37,774 nucleotides of DNA from an uncultured Clostridium sp. (GTDB lineage: Bacteria > Bacillota > Clostridia > Oscillospirales > Acutalibacteraceae), in assembly GCA_902471875.1 (NCBI GenBank), contig CABRLN010000021.1, positions 1 through 37,774 of the forward strand. The letters run 5' to 3'. Within the stretch, counting starts at the first letter, position 1. The number at the start of each line of letters is the position of its first letter. This document shows positions 7,843-15,323 of this stretch, in pieces. A program made the position numbers and the translations under genes. The notes under the pieces are model-generated. The model searched no databases, was not told the DNA's origin, and saw nothing but the letters and a program-made list of their open reading frames with translations.

Positions 7843-8823
7843 TTGAGCAATAGTAAACCGACAATAAGTGTAATTATACCCATTTATAATGTAGGTGAAT
7901 ATTTGTACAGATGTTTATCGTCTGTTGCCTGCCAAACCTTTAAAGATTATGAAGTTATTATGATTAACGACGGTTCGACAGATGACAGTGCAGAAATTGC
8001 CAGCAGTTTTGCTGACAACTTTGTAAATTTTAATCTTGTGCATAATACCAGCAAAGGTGTATCATCAGCAAGAAATTTAGGTGTTTCGTTAGCTTGCGGT
8101 GAGTATATTGCCTTTGTTGATAGTGACGATTATATTGACCCTAACTATCTTTTAAGGCTGTATCAGGCGGCAAATATGAATAATGCTGATGTTGCCCATT
8201 GCAATTATATTTTATATAATATAGACAGTGGATTTTTGTATTCTGTAAGAGTAAGAAAGCCTAAAAAGGGTATAATGACAAATATGCAAATGGTTAAAAA
8301 AACTGTGTCAGATTTTTATATGAGGTCATATTTGTGGAACAAGCTGTGGCGGCGTACATTGTTTACAGAGCATAACATTACCTTTCCTGAAATGAAATTT
8401 GAAGATATTGCTACTGTTTCAAAGCTGCTGTACTATGCCAATAAGGGTGTTATTCTTAACAAATATCTGTACTACTATACTATACGTGACGGCAGTATTG
8501 TGCAGACAGTTTCGCTGCAAAATTTGCATGATTACATATTGTCACTGGGAATGTTAAGAAGATTTTTTGCCGATAAGCACGAGCTTAAAAGCTTAAGATA
8601 CCCGTTTTGTCATTTAGCAATGTCAATGCTTTTTGGCAATATTGTAGGACTGTTTAAAATTCATTTTGAATGTAAAAATTTTAAGGGATGCTTTAAAAAC
8701 ATTATTATTACCTTTAAAAATATTTATTATTTTATGTCTAAAAGATTTATCAACTCTACAGACGGTAAGGTGGAACTTCCTTACAATTTTATTCAGCCTG
8801 AAAACAGAAGAATGAAGGAATAA
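7843..8823 (+). CDS. GT2-family (GT-A fold) glycosyltransferase
   Basis: Cytoplasmic or membrane-associated glycosyltransferase that moves a sugar from a nucleotide donor to an envelope acceptor. The 326-residue protein begins with the family pattern ISVIIPIYNV (8-17), then NDGSTDD (42-48), SSARNLG near 74-80 and the metal-binding FVDSDDYI (91-98). The C-terminal part has no clear membrane helix and no domain I recognise. The start chosen is TTG at 7843, five bases after AAGGTGG (7831-7837). An ATG 33 bases upstream lies inside the long hairpin at 7776-7823 and lacks a binding site. The gene is the last of the plus-strand envelope cluster and ends at a bidirectional terminator shared with the regulator gene. 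Donor and acceptor cannot be assigned. Confidence 0.88.
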   Translation: MSNSKPTISVIIPIYNVGEYLYRCLSSVACQTFKDYEVIMINDGSTDDSAEIASSFADNFVNFNLVHNTSKGVSSARNLGVSLACGEYIAFVDSDDYIDPNYLLRLYQAANMNNADVAHCNYILYNIDSGFLYSVRVRKPKKGIMTNMQMVKKTVSDFYMRSYLWNKLWRRTLFTEHNITFPEMKFEDIATVSKLLYYANKGVILNKYLYYYTIRDGSIVQTVSLQNLHDYILSLGMLRRFFADKHELKSLRYPFCHLAMSMLFGNIVGLFKIHFECKNFKGCFKNIIITFKNIYYFMSKRFINSTDGKVELPYNFIQPENRRMKE

Positions 8824-8861
8824 TCTAAAAAGCATTTTGTATTAATTAATGGTATATCATT

Positions 8862-8902
8862 AAAAGCTGCGGTTGTACATTAAAAAGTACACCGTAGTTT
8901 TT
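8862..8902. terminator. Bidirectional terminator between convergent genes
   Basis: AAAAGCTGCGGTTGTAC near 8862-8878 pairs, with one or two irregular positions, with GTACACCGTAGTTTTT near 8887-8902. A/T runs on both sides suit termination of the GT2 gene (plus) and of the regulator gene (minus). Confidence 0.7.
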
Positions 8903-8907
8903 CTGTT

Positions 8908-9570
8908 TTATTCAGCCCAGGCTATTTGCTCCAGCTTTTCAATGTCGCATAATATAATATATCGGTAAGCTGTTTTAATAATACCCTTGTTTGCAAATGA
9001 ATTTAAAATTTTGCTTACTGTTACCCTTGAAACTCCTACAAGATTGCCGATTTCTTCATGAGTTAAATTAACTATTATTTCATTGTTATGAAGAATTTGT
9101 GACTGTAACAATTGGTTGGCTATACGGCAGTCTGCCTTTGTAAAAACCATACCCGAAACCTGTGCAGACAGCATTCTTATTGACTGTGCCTGTACCTTTA
9201 GCAAATGTATAGCTAATTTGGGATTTTTAAAAAATGCGTCCTCAAGCTGTTTATGTGTTACCGTGGTTATAACACAGGGCGATATTGTCTGTGCCGAAGA
9301 AACCCTTGGCATTTGGTCAAAAAAAGCTGCTTCGCCTAAAATGCTGCCGTCACTTACTATTGAAATTGTTTTTTGCATACCGTCTATAGAGTTAAAAAAC
9401 ACCTTTACATTACCCTTTTTCAGGTAGTAAAAACAAACCGCCTGTTCACCCTGATGATACAGTGTAGTGTTTTTGCTGTAGTGTTTTTCTGTACCAAAGC
9501 TGTCAAAAAGCTCTACAGCCTCCTTTGGCAGTTGCAGTGTGTCACTGCTGTGCATAGTTTTGTTTATCAT
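8908..9570 (-). CDS. Crp/Fnr-family transcriptional regulator
   Basis: A 220-residue DNA-binding regulator. Residues about 30-115 form the cyclic-nucleotide-binding-type beta barrel, with GEAAFFDQMPRVSSAQ at 79-94 where CRP has its nucleotide-binding loop and the Arg-Ser pair is loosely kept. A long dimerisation helix follows (about 115-140), then a winged helix-turn-helix with the recognition helix SRVTVSKIL at 181-189. There is no N-terminal cysteine cluster of the FNR type, so oxygen sensing through an Fe-S centre is unlikely; the ligand is unknown. The start ATG has GAGGT six bases upstream. It is divergent from leuCD across 153 bases, so it could act on that promoter or on itself, but no clear CRP-type box was found there. 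Confidence 0.9.
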   Translation of the reverse strand: MINKTMHSSDTLQLPKEAVELFDSFGTEKHYSKNTTLYHQGEQAVCFYYLKKGNVKVFFNSIDGMQKTISIVSDGSILGEAAFFDQMPRVSSAQTISPCVITTVTHKQLEDAFFKNPKLAIHLLKVQAQSIRMLSAQVSGMVFTKADCRIANQLLQSQILHNNEIIVNLTHEEIGNLVGVSRVTVSKILNSFANKGIIKTAYRYIILCDIEKLEQIAWAE

Positions 9571-9723
9571 AGCTTTACCTCAATTATATTCAGTTATTAA
9601 AAATATGCTTTTGCTTTAATTTATTACCATATTTTCTATTGCTATAATTGTAGCATACTTTACATTCTTTTATCAATTGTTATGCGATAATAAAATTAAA
9701 ATTTATAACAGGAGGAATTAATT

Positions 9724-10992
9724 ATGGGTATGACAATGTCACAAAAGATTTTGGCGGCTCATGCTAATTTGCCGGAGGTTAAGGCAGGCCAGCTTATTGA
9801 GGCAAAGCTGGATATGGTATTGGGTAATGATGTTACTTCGCCTGTAGCTATTAATGTTTTTAACGACTGTAAAGCAGAAAATGTTTTTGACAATACAAAA
9901 ATTGCAATGGTAATGGACCATTTTACACCTAATAAAGATATTAAATCTGCACAGCACTGTTTACAGGTAAGAGAATTTGCCGGAAAATATGACATAAAAA
10001 ACTTTTTAGATGTAGGTGAAATGGGCATAGAGCATGCTTTATTACCTGAAAAAGGCTTGGTAGGTCCGGGCAGCTTGTGCATTGGCGCTGATTCACATAC
10101 TTGTACATACGGCGCACTTGGTGCATTTTCAACAGGTGTTGGTTCAACCGATATGGCAGCAGGTATGATAAGCGGTAAAGCTTGGTTTAAGGTGCCGTCT
10201 GCCATTAAATTTAATCTTATTGGCAAGCCTCAAGAATATGTTAGCGGCAAAGATGTTATTCTTCATATTATTGGTATGATTGGTGTTGACGGTGCTTTAT
10301 ACAAATCAATGGAATTTGCAGGCGAGGGCTTGCAGTACCTGAACATTGATGACAGACTTTGCATTGCCAATATGGCTATTGAGGCAGGTGCCAAGAACGG
10401 TATTTTCCCTGTTGATGACATTACAAGAGAATATACAAAGGGAAGATTCCAGGGTGAGCCTGTAGAGTATGCTGCCGACGCTGATGCTGAATATGACGAA
10501 GAATATACTATTGACCTTTCACAGCTAAAGCCTACGGTTGCTTTTCCGCATTTGCCTGAAAATACAAAAACAATTGATGAAATTGATAAAATTGAAATTC
10601 AGCAGGTTGTTATTGGTTCTTGTACAAACGGCAGAATTTCTGACTTAAGAGCAGCAGCAAAGGTTATGCAGGGCAAAAAAATTGCCAAGGGTGTACGCTG
10701 CATTATTATTCCGGGTACACAAAAAATTTGGCTTGATGCTATGCACGAAGGACTGTTTGACATTTTTGTAAACGCAGGTGCAATAGTTTCTACACCTACT
10801 TGCGGACCATGCTTGGGTGGTCATATGGGTGTGCTTGCACAGGGAGAAAAAGCTGTATCAACTACAAACAGAAATTTTGTAGGCAGAATGGGCCATATTG
10901 ATTCAGAAATTTATCTTGCCAGCCCGGCTGTTGCCGCAGCAAGTGCAGTTGCCGGTTATATTGCCAACCCTGCTGATGTCTGTAACCAATAA
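9724..10992 (+). CDS. leuC: 3-isopropylmalate dehydratase large subunit
   Basis: Catalytic subunit of isopropylmalate isomerase, which converts 2-isopropylmalate to 3-isopropylmalate in leucine synthesis and holds a [4Fe-4S] cluster. The 422-residue length is typical of the bacterial/archaeal-type two-subunit enzymes. The three cluster cysteines are visible: C300 in VVIGSCTNGR, and C360 and C363 in TPTCGPCLGG. The substrate region GADSHTCTYGALG (121-133) is intact. GGAGG precedes the ATG by about seven bases. It is followed after 20 bases by the small subunit, and the two must be co-transcribed. No leuA or leuB lies nearby in the window. Homoaconitase and related hydro-lyases share this fold, so the substrate is inferred from clostridial LeuC likeness. 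Confidence 0.93.
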   Translation: MGMTMSQKILAAHANLPEVKAGQLIEAKLDMVLGNDVTSPVAINVFNDCKAENVFDNTKIAMVMDHFTPNKDIKSAQHCLQVREFAGKYDIKNFLDVGEMGIEHALLPEKGLVGPGSLCIGADSHTCTYGALGAFSTGVGSTDMAAGMISGKAWFKVPSAIKFNLIGKPQEYVSGKDVILHIIGMIGVDGALYKSMEFAGEGLQYLNIDDRLCIANMAIEAGAKNGIFPVDDITREYTKGRFQGEPVEYAADADAEYDEEYTIDLSQLKPTVAFPHLPENTKTIDEIDKIEIQQVVIGSCTNGRISDLRAAAKVMQGKKIAKGVRCIIIPGTQKIWLDAMHEGLFDIFVNAGAIVSTPTCGPCLGGHMGVLAQGEKAVSTTNRNFVGRMGHIDSEIYLASPAVAAASAVAGYIANPADVCNQ

Positions 10993-11012
10993 GAAAGAGA
11001 GGATTTATTATT

Positions 11013-11495
11013 ATGAACGCAAAGGGTAGAGTACATAAATATGGTGACAATGTAGATACTGATGTTATTATTCCTGCCAGATATTTAAATACAGCCTCTC
11101 ATAAAGAGTTGGCATCACATTGTATGGAGGATATTGACGCCAATTTTACAAAAAATGTACAAGAGGGCGACATTATGGTAGCCGAAAAGAACTTTGGCTG
11201 CGGTTCGTCAAGAGAACACGCACCAATAGCAATTAAAGCTTCAGGTATTTCTTGTGTTATTGCTTCAACATTTGCAAGAATTTTCTACAGAAATTCAATT
11301 AATATCGGTTTGCCAATTCTTGAATGTGACGCGGCTGCTCACGATATTAAAAACGGAGATGTTGTTAATGTTAACTTTGACACAGGTGTTATTACTAACG
11401 AAACAACAGGCAAAACATATCAGGCAGAGCCGTTTCCTGAATTTATTCAGAACATTATTAAAAAGGGCGGTCTAATTAATTCTATTACCGAGTAA
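11013..11495 (+). CDS. leuD: 3-isopropylmalate dehydratase small subunit
   Basis: Small (swivel-domain) subunit that partners LeuC and contributes the loop that contacts the substrate side chain. The 160-residue protein shows DNVDTDVIIPARYLNT (12-27) and FGCGSSREHAP (61-71), both typical of the family. The substrate-recognition loop reads YLNT at 24-27, a form common in clostridial LeuD as I recall it, whereas archaeal homologues use different residues there to tell isopropylmalate from homoaconitate. The gap to leuC is 20 bases, with GAGAGG upstream of the ATG. No strong terminator follows at once; the next element downstream is an independent promoter for a candidate small RNA. Confidence 0.93.
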   Translation: MNAKGRVHKYGDNVDTDVIIPARYLNTASHKELASHCMEDIDANFTKNVQEGDIMVAEKNFGCGSSREHAPIAIKASGISCVIASTFARIFYRNSINIGLPILECDAAAHDIKNGDVVNVNFDTGVITNETTGKTYQAEPFPEFIQNIIKKGGLINSITE

Positions 11496-11544
11496 TTGTA
11501 ACTATTAAACAAGTATTAAATTGTTATTTTGTTCAATATTATAT

Positions 11545-11572
11545 TTGACAAATTTTAAAAATATGGTAAAAT
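11545..11572 (+). promoter_or_regulatory. Strong sigma-A promoter with extended -10
   Basis: A consensus TTGACA at 11545-11550 and TAAAAT at 11567-11572 are 16 bases apart, with TGG just before the -10. The predicted start at about 11579 coincides with the first base of a hairpin, and no gene follows within the transcript before the terminator at 11621-11660. Confidence 0.75.
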
Positions 11573-11578
11573 GTACTT

Positions 11579-11662
11579 GTGTATGAGAGCGATACACATT
11601 GGGAAGAGGCAAGAACGGAAGAACCACAGGGGACGGAAATACTGTGGTTCTTTTCCTTTTTA
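11579..11662 (+). ncRNA. Candidate small RNA of about 80 nt
   Basis: Predicted from promoter plus structure, not from a known family. The 5' end would fold as TGTGTAT (11578-11584) with ATACACA (11592-11598). A purine-rich single-stranded stretch follows (about 11599-11616, with GGGAAGAGG), then a terminator hairpin: GAACCACAG (11621-11629) with CTGTGGTTC (11642-11650), then TTTTCCTTTTT. No start codon with a usable binding site and frame is seen inside. The purine-rich stretch could pair with pyrimidine-rich targets. It could instead be an unlinked leader that terminates before the downstream kinase gene. I do not recognise it as a riboswitch or a housekeeping RNA. Confidence 0.6.
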
Positions 11663-11677
11663 TATTTTTATTATATT

Positions 11678-11726
11678 AGGGCAACAACACAGCATTACAA
11701 TGCATGAGTTGCCCTGATATTTTTTA
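11678..11726 (+). terminator. Second terminator-like hairpin after the small RNA
   Basis: AGGGCAAC at 11678-11685 pairs with GTTGCCCT at 11708-11715. A smaller inner stem GCAT/ATGC lies between, and the whole is followed by GATATTTTTTATA. It may be a back-up terminator for the small RNA or for leuCD read-through. Confidence 0.6.
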
Positions 11727-11738
11727 TATAAATTACAT

Positions 11739-11834
11739 ATGTATGTAAAGAGATTAATGGTGGATTTCAAGAAAAAATGGTTCGCAAAAATCAGTGAGCA
11801 GGTGTATAGACAGTTGAAGGCACTATTGTGTTAA
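11739..11834 (+). CDS. Possible 31-residue micro-ORF
   Basis: An ATG at 11739 opens 31 codons ending at TAA 11832-11834, 16 bases before the kinase start. The peptide is basic and amphipathic, with FKKKWFAKISEQVY in the middle. A second in-frame ATG at 11757 would give 25 residues, with a weak AAAGAGA before it. No family is recognised. It could be a leader peptide, a small protein, a gene remnant or chance. Confidence 0.25.
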   Translation: MYVKRLMVDFKKKWFAKISEQVYRQLKALLC

Positions 11835-11850
11835 GAAAGGTGGATTTTTA

Positions 11851-12660
11851 ATGACAAAGTTATATATTGTAGAAGGACTGCCATGTTCGGGTAAGAGTAC
11901 AACAGCAAAGTATATATCCGATAAATTATCTGAAACAGGTAAAACAGTCAAATTTGTTGATGAAGGGAATGGAAATCATCCTGCGGATTATGAGTTTCAT
12001 GCTTTTGTTAGAGAAAATGATTTTCAAAAATTTGATGCACGACTTCAAATGAAGATAAAAGAGTGTTTTGAACAAAAAGGAAGTGGATATATTATTCCAT
12101 TGTCACAATTTGCAGATAAAGATTTTGAAACGTTGTTAAAGTACAAAATATACGATTTTCTGCCTTGGGAGGTTGAAATGCCGCAAATGCTAGCTAAATG
12201 GCAGGACTTTGCAGATAAAGCGGTTAATGATGAAGTGGTTTATGTTTTTAACTGTGTTTTTTTACAAAATCCAATGTGTGAAACAATGATGCGATTTAAT
12301 TTTACAGAAAATCAATCTTTTGAATATATTTCAAAAATACAAAAGATTATTAACCAATTGAATCCTATGGTAATATATTTGAAAAATGATGATATTGCTA
12401 AATGTGTTAATGAAACAGCTAAAGAACGTGAAGGTTGGCTTGATGCAGTAATTGATTATCATATAAATGGTGGATATGGAAAGAGCATAGGTGCACAAGG
12501 ATTTGATGGATATATATCATGTTTAAAAGAACGTCAGCAAAGGGAATTAGTGATTTTAGAACAATTACCAATAAAGAAGTTGATTGTTGATAATGCACAT
12601 CGGGATTGGAAAATGGCATATAATAAGATTAATAAAGCTATCGCTAAGGTAAAATCTTAA
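11851..12660 (+). CDS. P-loop kinase/ATPase-like protein of unknown substrate
   Basis: A 269-residue protein starting with a Walker A motif, VEGLPCSGKSTTAK at 7-20, of the small-molecule kinase type. The conserved stretches VDEGNGNHPADYEFH (36-50), FNCVFLQNPMCETMMRF (about 133-149) and GWLDAVIDYHINGGYGKS (about 194-211) match, from memory, a Firmicutes family of uncharacterised P-loop proteins. The substrate is unknown; nucleotides, sugars and antibiotics are all possible for this fold. The start has AAAGGTGG eight bases upstream. Codon use differs from the neighbours: Gly is often GGA and Gln nearly always CAA, while leuC prefers GGT/GGC and CAG. This suggests acquisition by transfer. It stands alone between the small-RNA region and the EF-G-like gene. 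Confidence 0.75.
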   Translation: MTKLYIVEGLPCSGKSTTAKYISDKLSETGKTVKFVDEGNGNHPADYEFHAFVRENDFQKFDARLQMKIKECFEQKGSGYIIPLSQFADKDFETLLKYKIYDFLPWEVEMPQMLAKWQDFADKAVNDEVVYVFNCVFLQNPMCETMMRFNFTENQSFEYISKIQKIINQLNPMVIYLKNDDIAKCVNETAKEREGWLDAVIDYHINGGYGKSIGAQGFDGYISCLKERQQRELVILEQLPIKKLIVDNAHRDWKMAYNKINKAIAKVKS

Positions 12661-12845
12661 TATTTTATCGAAATAAAACCACAAATAAAAATATTTAAAC
12701 AAAAAATTAAGTTTATATAATTAATTTGAAATAACGCCGTTTATGAATTAGTTATGTAATATTAATATTACTTAGTTAAATTGTATAAATTTTTCTATAA
12801 TAATTGTGTGTATTAGGTGAATTTTTATTTCAAGACAAAAAATCG

Positions 12846-12874
12846 TTGCACAAAGTGTATATATGATATATAAT
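12846..12874 (+). promoter_or_regulatory. Sigma-A promoter of the EF-G-like gene
   Basis: TTGCAC at 12846-12851 and TATAAT at 12869-12874 are exactly 17 bases apart. Transcription should start at about 12881, inside the palindrome TTGTTAACAA (12876-12885), leaving a leader of about 70 bases. A second palindrome, CCATATATGG (12910-12919), lies in the leader, and GTAATATTAATATTAC (12756-12771) lies upstream; these could be operators. Confidence 0.75.
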
Positions 12875-12953
12875 GTTGTTAACAAAATGTAATCGATTTG
12901 TACACAATGCCATATATGGGATATAAACTGATGTATAGGAGTGTAATATAAAA

Positions 12954-15017
12954 ATGAAACAGTACGAAGCTAAGAAGATTAAAAATATAGTTTTATGCGG
13001 ACATGGCGGATGCGGAAAAACATCGGTAGCAGAGTCGATGCTTTATCTTGCAGGTGCAAGCGAAAGATTGGGTAAGGTTGGCGACGGCAATACGGTACTT
13101 GATTTTGACCCCGAAGAAATAAAAAGAAAAGTTTCTGTTATGTCAGCAGTTGCTCCTATTGAATGGAAGGGCTATAAAATTAATCTTATTGACACGCCGG
13201 GCTTATTTGACTTTGAAGGCGGTATGTGTGAAGGTATGCGTGCGGCAGACACAGCACTGGTGGTAGTGTCAGGTAAAGACGGTGTTGGGGTTGGAACAGA
13301 CAAAGCCTTTAAAATGGCAGAAAAGTCAGGTATGTCAAAGGTGTTTTTTGTAAACGGACTCTGTGACGAAAGCGCAAGGTTCTATCGTGTTTTTGAAACA
13401 CTAAAGGCTCACTATGGTCCGTCTGTTTGCCCGGTGGTAGTACCTTTTATTGAAAATGGTCAGGCTAATTGTTACATAAATATTTTGGAATATAAGGCTT
13501 ACAAATATGAAGACGGTAAAATAACCCAAACTGCTATGCCTGACATGGGTGACAGACTGGAGGGCTTGCGTACAGCTATTTATGAGGCGGTTGCAGAAAC
13601 CAGTGAAGAAATGTTTGAAAAATATTTCAGTGGTGAAGAATTTACTCCTGAAGAGGTTATTGTAGGCGTAAGCCGAGGTGTAAAGGAGGGTACAATCACT
13701 CCTGTTTTCTGTGGTGACGCACAAAACACATTTGGTATTGAGCATTTACTAAACGGCATTACATGGCTTATACCATCGGCAGATGAAAAGAGCGAGCTGG
13801 CAGTTGACACAAGCGGAGAGCCTGTAGAGCTAAAGGCTAACGAAAATGCTGCAACAGCTGCTATTGTATTTAAAACAGTAGCTGACCCTTTTGTTGGCAA
13901 GTTGTCTTATTTTAAGGTGGTTTCAGGCAAGGTTACGGCTGACAGTTCACTTGTAAATATGAGAACAGGTGAAAACGAAAGAATTAATAAGGTTCTTCTT
14001 CCTAAAGGTAAAAAGCAAGAGGACACCGCTTTTATTGGTGCAGGCGATATTGGTGCAGTTGCAAAACTAAGCGGTACCAATACCGGCGATACACTGTGTG
14101 CCCCTACAAGAAAGATTATTCTTGAGGGAATAAAATATCCTGTACCTACATACCAAATGGCAGTGTCACCAAAAACAAAGGGTGAAGAAGACAAGGTGGC
14201 GCAGGCTTTAATAAAAATTTCTGAAGAAGATCCTACTATTGTTTGTAAAACCAATAAAGAAACAAAAGAAATGCTTCTTTCAGGTCTTGGTGAGCAGCAC
14301 CTGGACGTAGTAGTTTCTAAGCTTAAAAATAAATTCAATTTAGAGGTTCTTCTTGATACCCCTAAGGTAGCATACCGTGAAACCATTCGCAAAAGTGTTA
14401 AGGTTCAGGGTAAGCATAAAAAGCAGTCGGGCGGTCACGGACAGTTTGGAGATGTTTGGATAGAATTTGAACCAAGTGACGTTGATGGTTTGGAGTTTAC
14501 CGAGAGAGTGGTTGGTGGTGCTGTGCCAAAGGGATTTTTCCCTGCTGTTGAAAAAGGATTACGAGAAAGCATAAAAAAAGGTCCTTTGGCAGGGTACCCT
14601 GTAGTAGGCGTTAAAGCAACACTTTACGATGGTTCGTACCACCCTGTTGATTCTTCAGAAATGTCATTTAAAATGGCAGCTTCAGCGGCTTATAAAAATG
14701 GTATGCCGCAGGCAAGTCCGGTTTTGCTTGAGCCTGTTAATTCTGTTTCTGTTATGGTACCCGACAGTAATATGGGTGATATTATGGGCGAAGTTAATAA
14801 GCGTCGTGGCAGAGTTTTGGGTATGGACCCTGGTGAAGATGATATGCAAATTGTTCAGGCAGAGGTTCCTGAAGCAGAAATGAGTGATTTTTCAGTATAT
14901 TTAAGGCAGGTTACACAGGGCAGAGGCAGTTATACAACAGCCTTTGCAAGGTATGAGCCTGTACCTGAAGGCATAGCACAAAAAATAGTAGAAGAAAGAA
15001 AGAACTACGAAAAGTAA
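12954..15017 (+). CDS. Elongation factor G-like translational GTPase (EF-G paralogue)
   Basis: A 687-residue protein with the full EF-G domain order: GTPase domain (about 8-280), domain II beta barrel (about 300-390), then domains III-V, including GLGEQHLDVV and the domain IV GGHGQFGDVWIE stretch. The P loop reads GHGGCGKTS (16-24) and G3 is DTPG (80-83), as in the EF-G-like group rather than canonical FusA, which has AHIDAGKTT. The G4 motif, normally NKMD, reads NGLCDES (134-140), losing the Lys and shifting the Asp, so guanine recognition may be altered. The usual switch I Thr position appears to be Ser61. It is probably a paralogue with a specialised ribosome role, such as recycling or stress, and not the housekeeping factor. 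AGGAGTG precedes the ATG by about ten bases. It is transcribed alone from its own promoter. Confidence 0.88.
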   Translation: MKQYEAKKIKNIVLCGHGGCGKTSVAESMLYLAGASERLGKVGDGNTVLDFDPEEIKRKVSVMSAVAPIEWKGYKINLIDTPGLFDFEGGMCEGMRAADTALVVVSGKDGVGVGTDKAFKMAEKSGMSKVFFVNGLCDESARFYRVFETLKAHYGPSVCPVVVPFIENGQANCYINILEYKAYKYEDGKITQTAMPDMGDRLEGLRTAIYEAVAETSEEMFEKYFSGEEFTPEEVIVGVSRGVKEGTITPVFCGDAQNTFGIEHLLNGITWLIPSADEKSELAVDTSGEPVELKANENAATAAIVFKTVADPFVGKLSYFKVVSGKVTADSSLVNMRTGENERINKVLLPKGKKQEDTAFIGAGDIGAVAKLSGTNTGDTLCAPTRKIILEGIKYPVPTYQMAVSPKTKGEEDKVAQALIKISEEDPTIVCKTNKETKEMLLSGLGEQHLDVVVSKLKNKFNLEVLLDTPKVAYRETIRKSVKVQGKHKKQSGGHGQFGDVWIEFEPSDVDGLEFTERVVGGAVPKGFFPAVEKGLRESIKKGPLAGYPVVGVKATLYDGSYHPVDSSEMSFKMAASAAYKNGMPQASPVLLEPVNSVSVMVPDSNMGDIMGEVNKRRGRVLGMDPGEDDMQIVQAEVPEAEMSDFSVYLRQVTQGRGSYTTAFARYEPVPEGIAQKIVEERKNYEK

Positions 15018-15029
15018 TTTAATAACATA

Positions 15030-15258
15030 CCGCATAGTTGTATGTGCGGCTTGACAAGTAAAAAATTCTTATGTTTTACGAATATTTTTAATTTATACTT
15101 TTTGTTAAGAACCATTAAGACAAAAACGGAATTTATGCAAATAAGCAGTACACAAAGTCATTACATGGTAATGGTGTGAAGATGTTTTAAATTTTAATTC
15201 ATTATAAAAGTTGCTTGGGTATGTGTAGATTTTTACCCAAGCACTTTTGTTTTTATAA
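15030..15258 (+). terminator. Hairpin and intrinsic terminator after the EF-G-like gene
   Basis: Two structures lie in the 306-base gap before the nitrilase start. CCGCATA (15030-15036) pairs with TATGTGCGG (15043-15049 region) and has no T run. GCTTGGGTA (15213-15221) pairs with TACCCAAGC (15234-15242) and is followed by ACTTTTGTTTTT, a good intrinsic terminator. Between them I see only AT-rich sequence. Confidence 0.75.
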
Positions 15259-15323
15259 AAAGTTTATTTTTGCATATAAAATATTGTATAATAGTTTTAA
15301 GTATTTATAAATGGGTGATATGT

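Larger units (their letters stand above)
11496..11850. other. 355-bp region after leuD with candidate small RNA, second hairpin and micro-ORF
   Basis: It contains a promoter and short structured transcript (11545-11665), a second hairpin with a following T run (11678-11726) and a 31-codon reading frame (11739-11834). The first part of the region, up to 11544, shows nothing definite. Confidence 0.6.

Noticed and set aside
9571..9723. T-box or leucine leader before leuC
   Set aside because: No T-box bulge sequence, specifier hairpin, Leu-rich leader peptide or terminator was visible in the 153 bases.
11579..11662. Mini-ykkC (guanidine) riboswitch, suggested by two ACGG tetramers
   Set aside because: Only one ACGG is in a hairpin loop and the other is unpaired; the first hairpin loop lacks the motif, and no transporter gene follows.
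15270..15323. ATG start for the nitrilase at 15270
   Set aside because: It lies upstream of the likely -10 (15287-15292) and adds a sequence foreign to the family.
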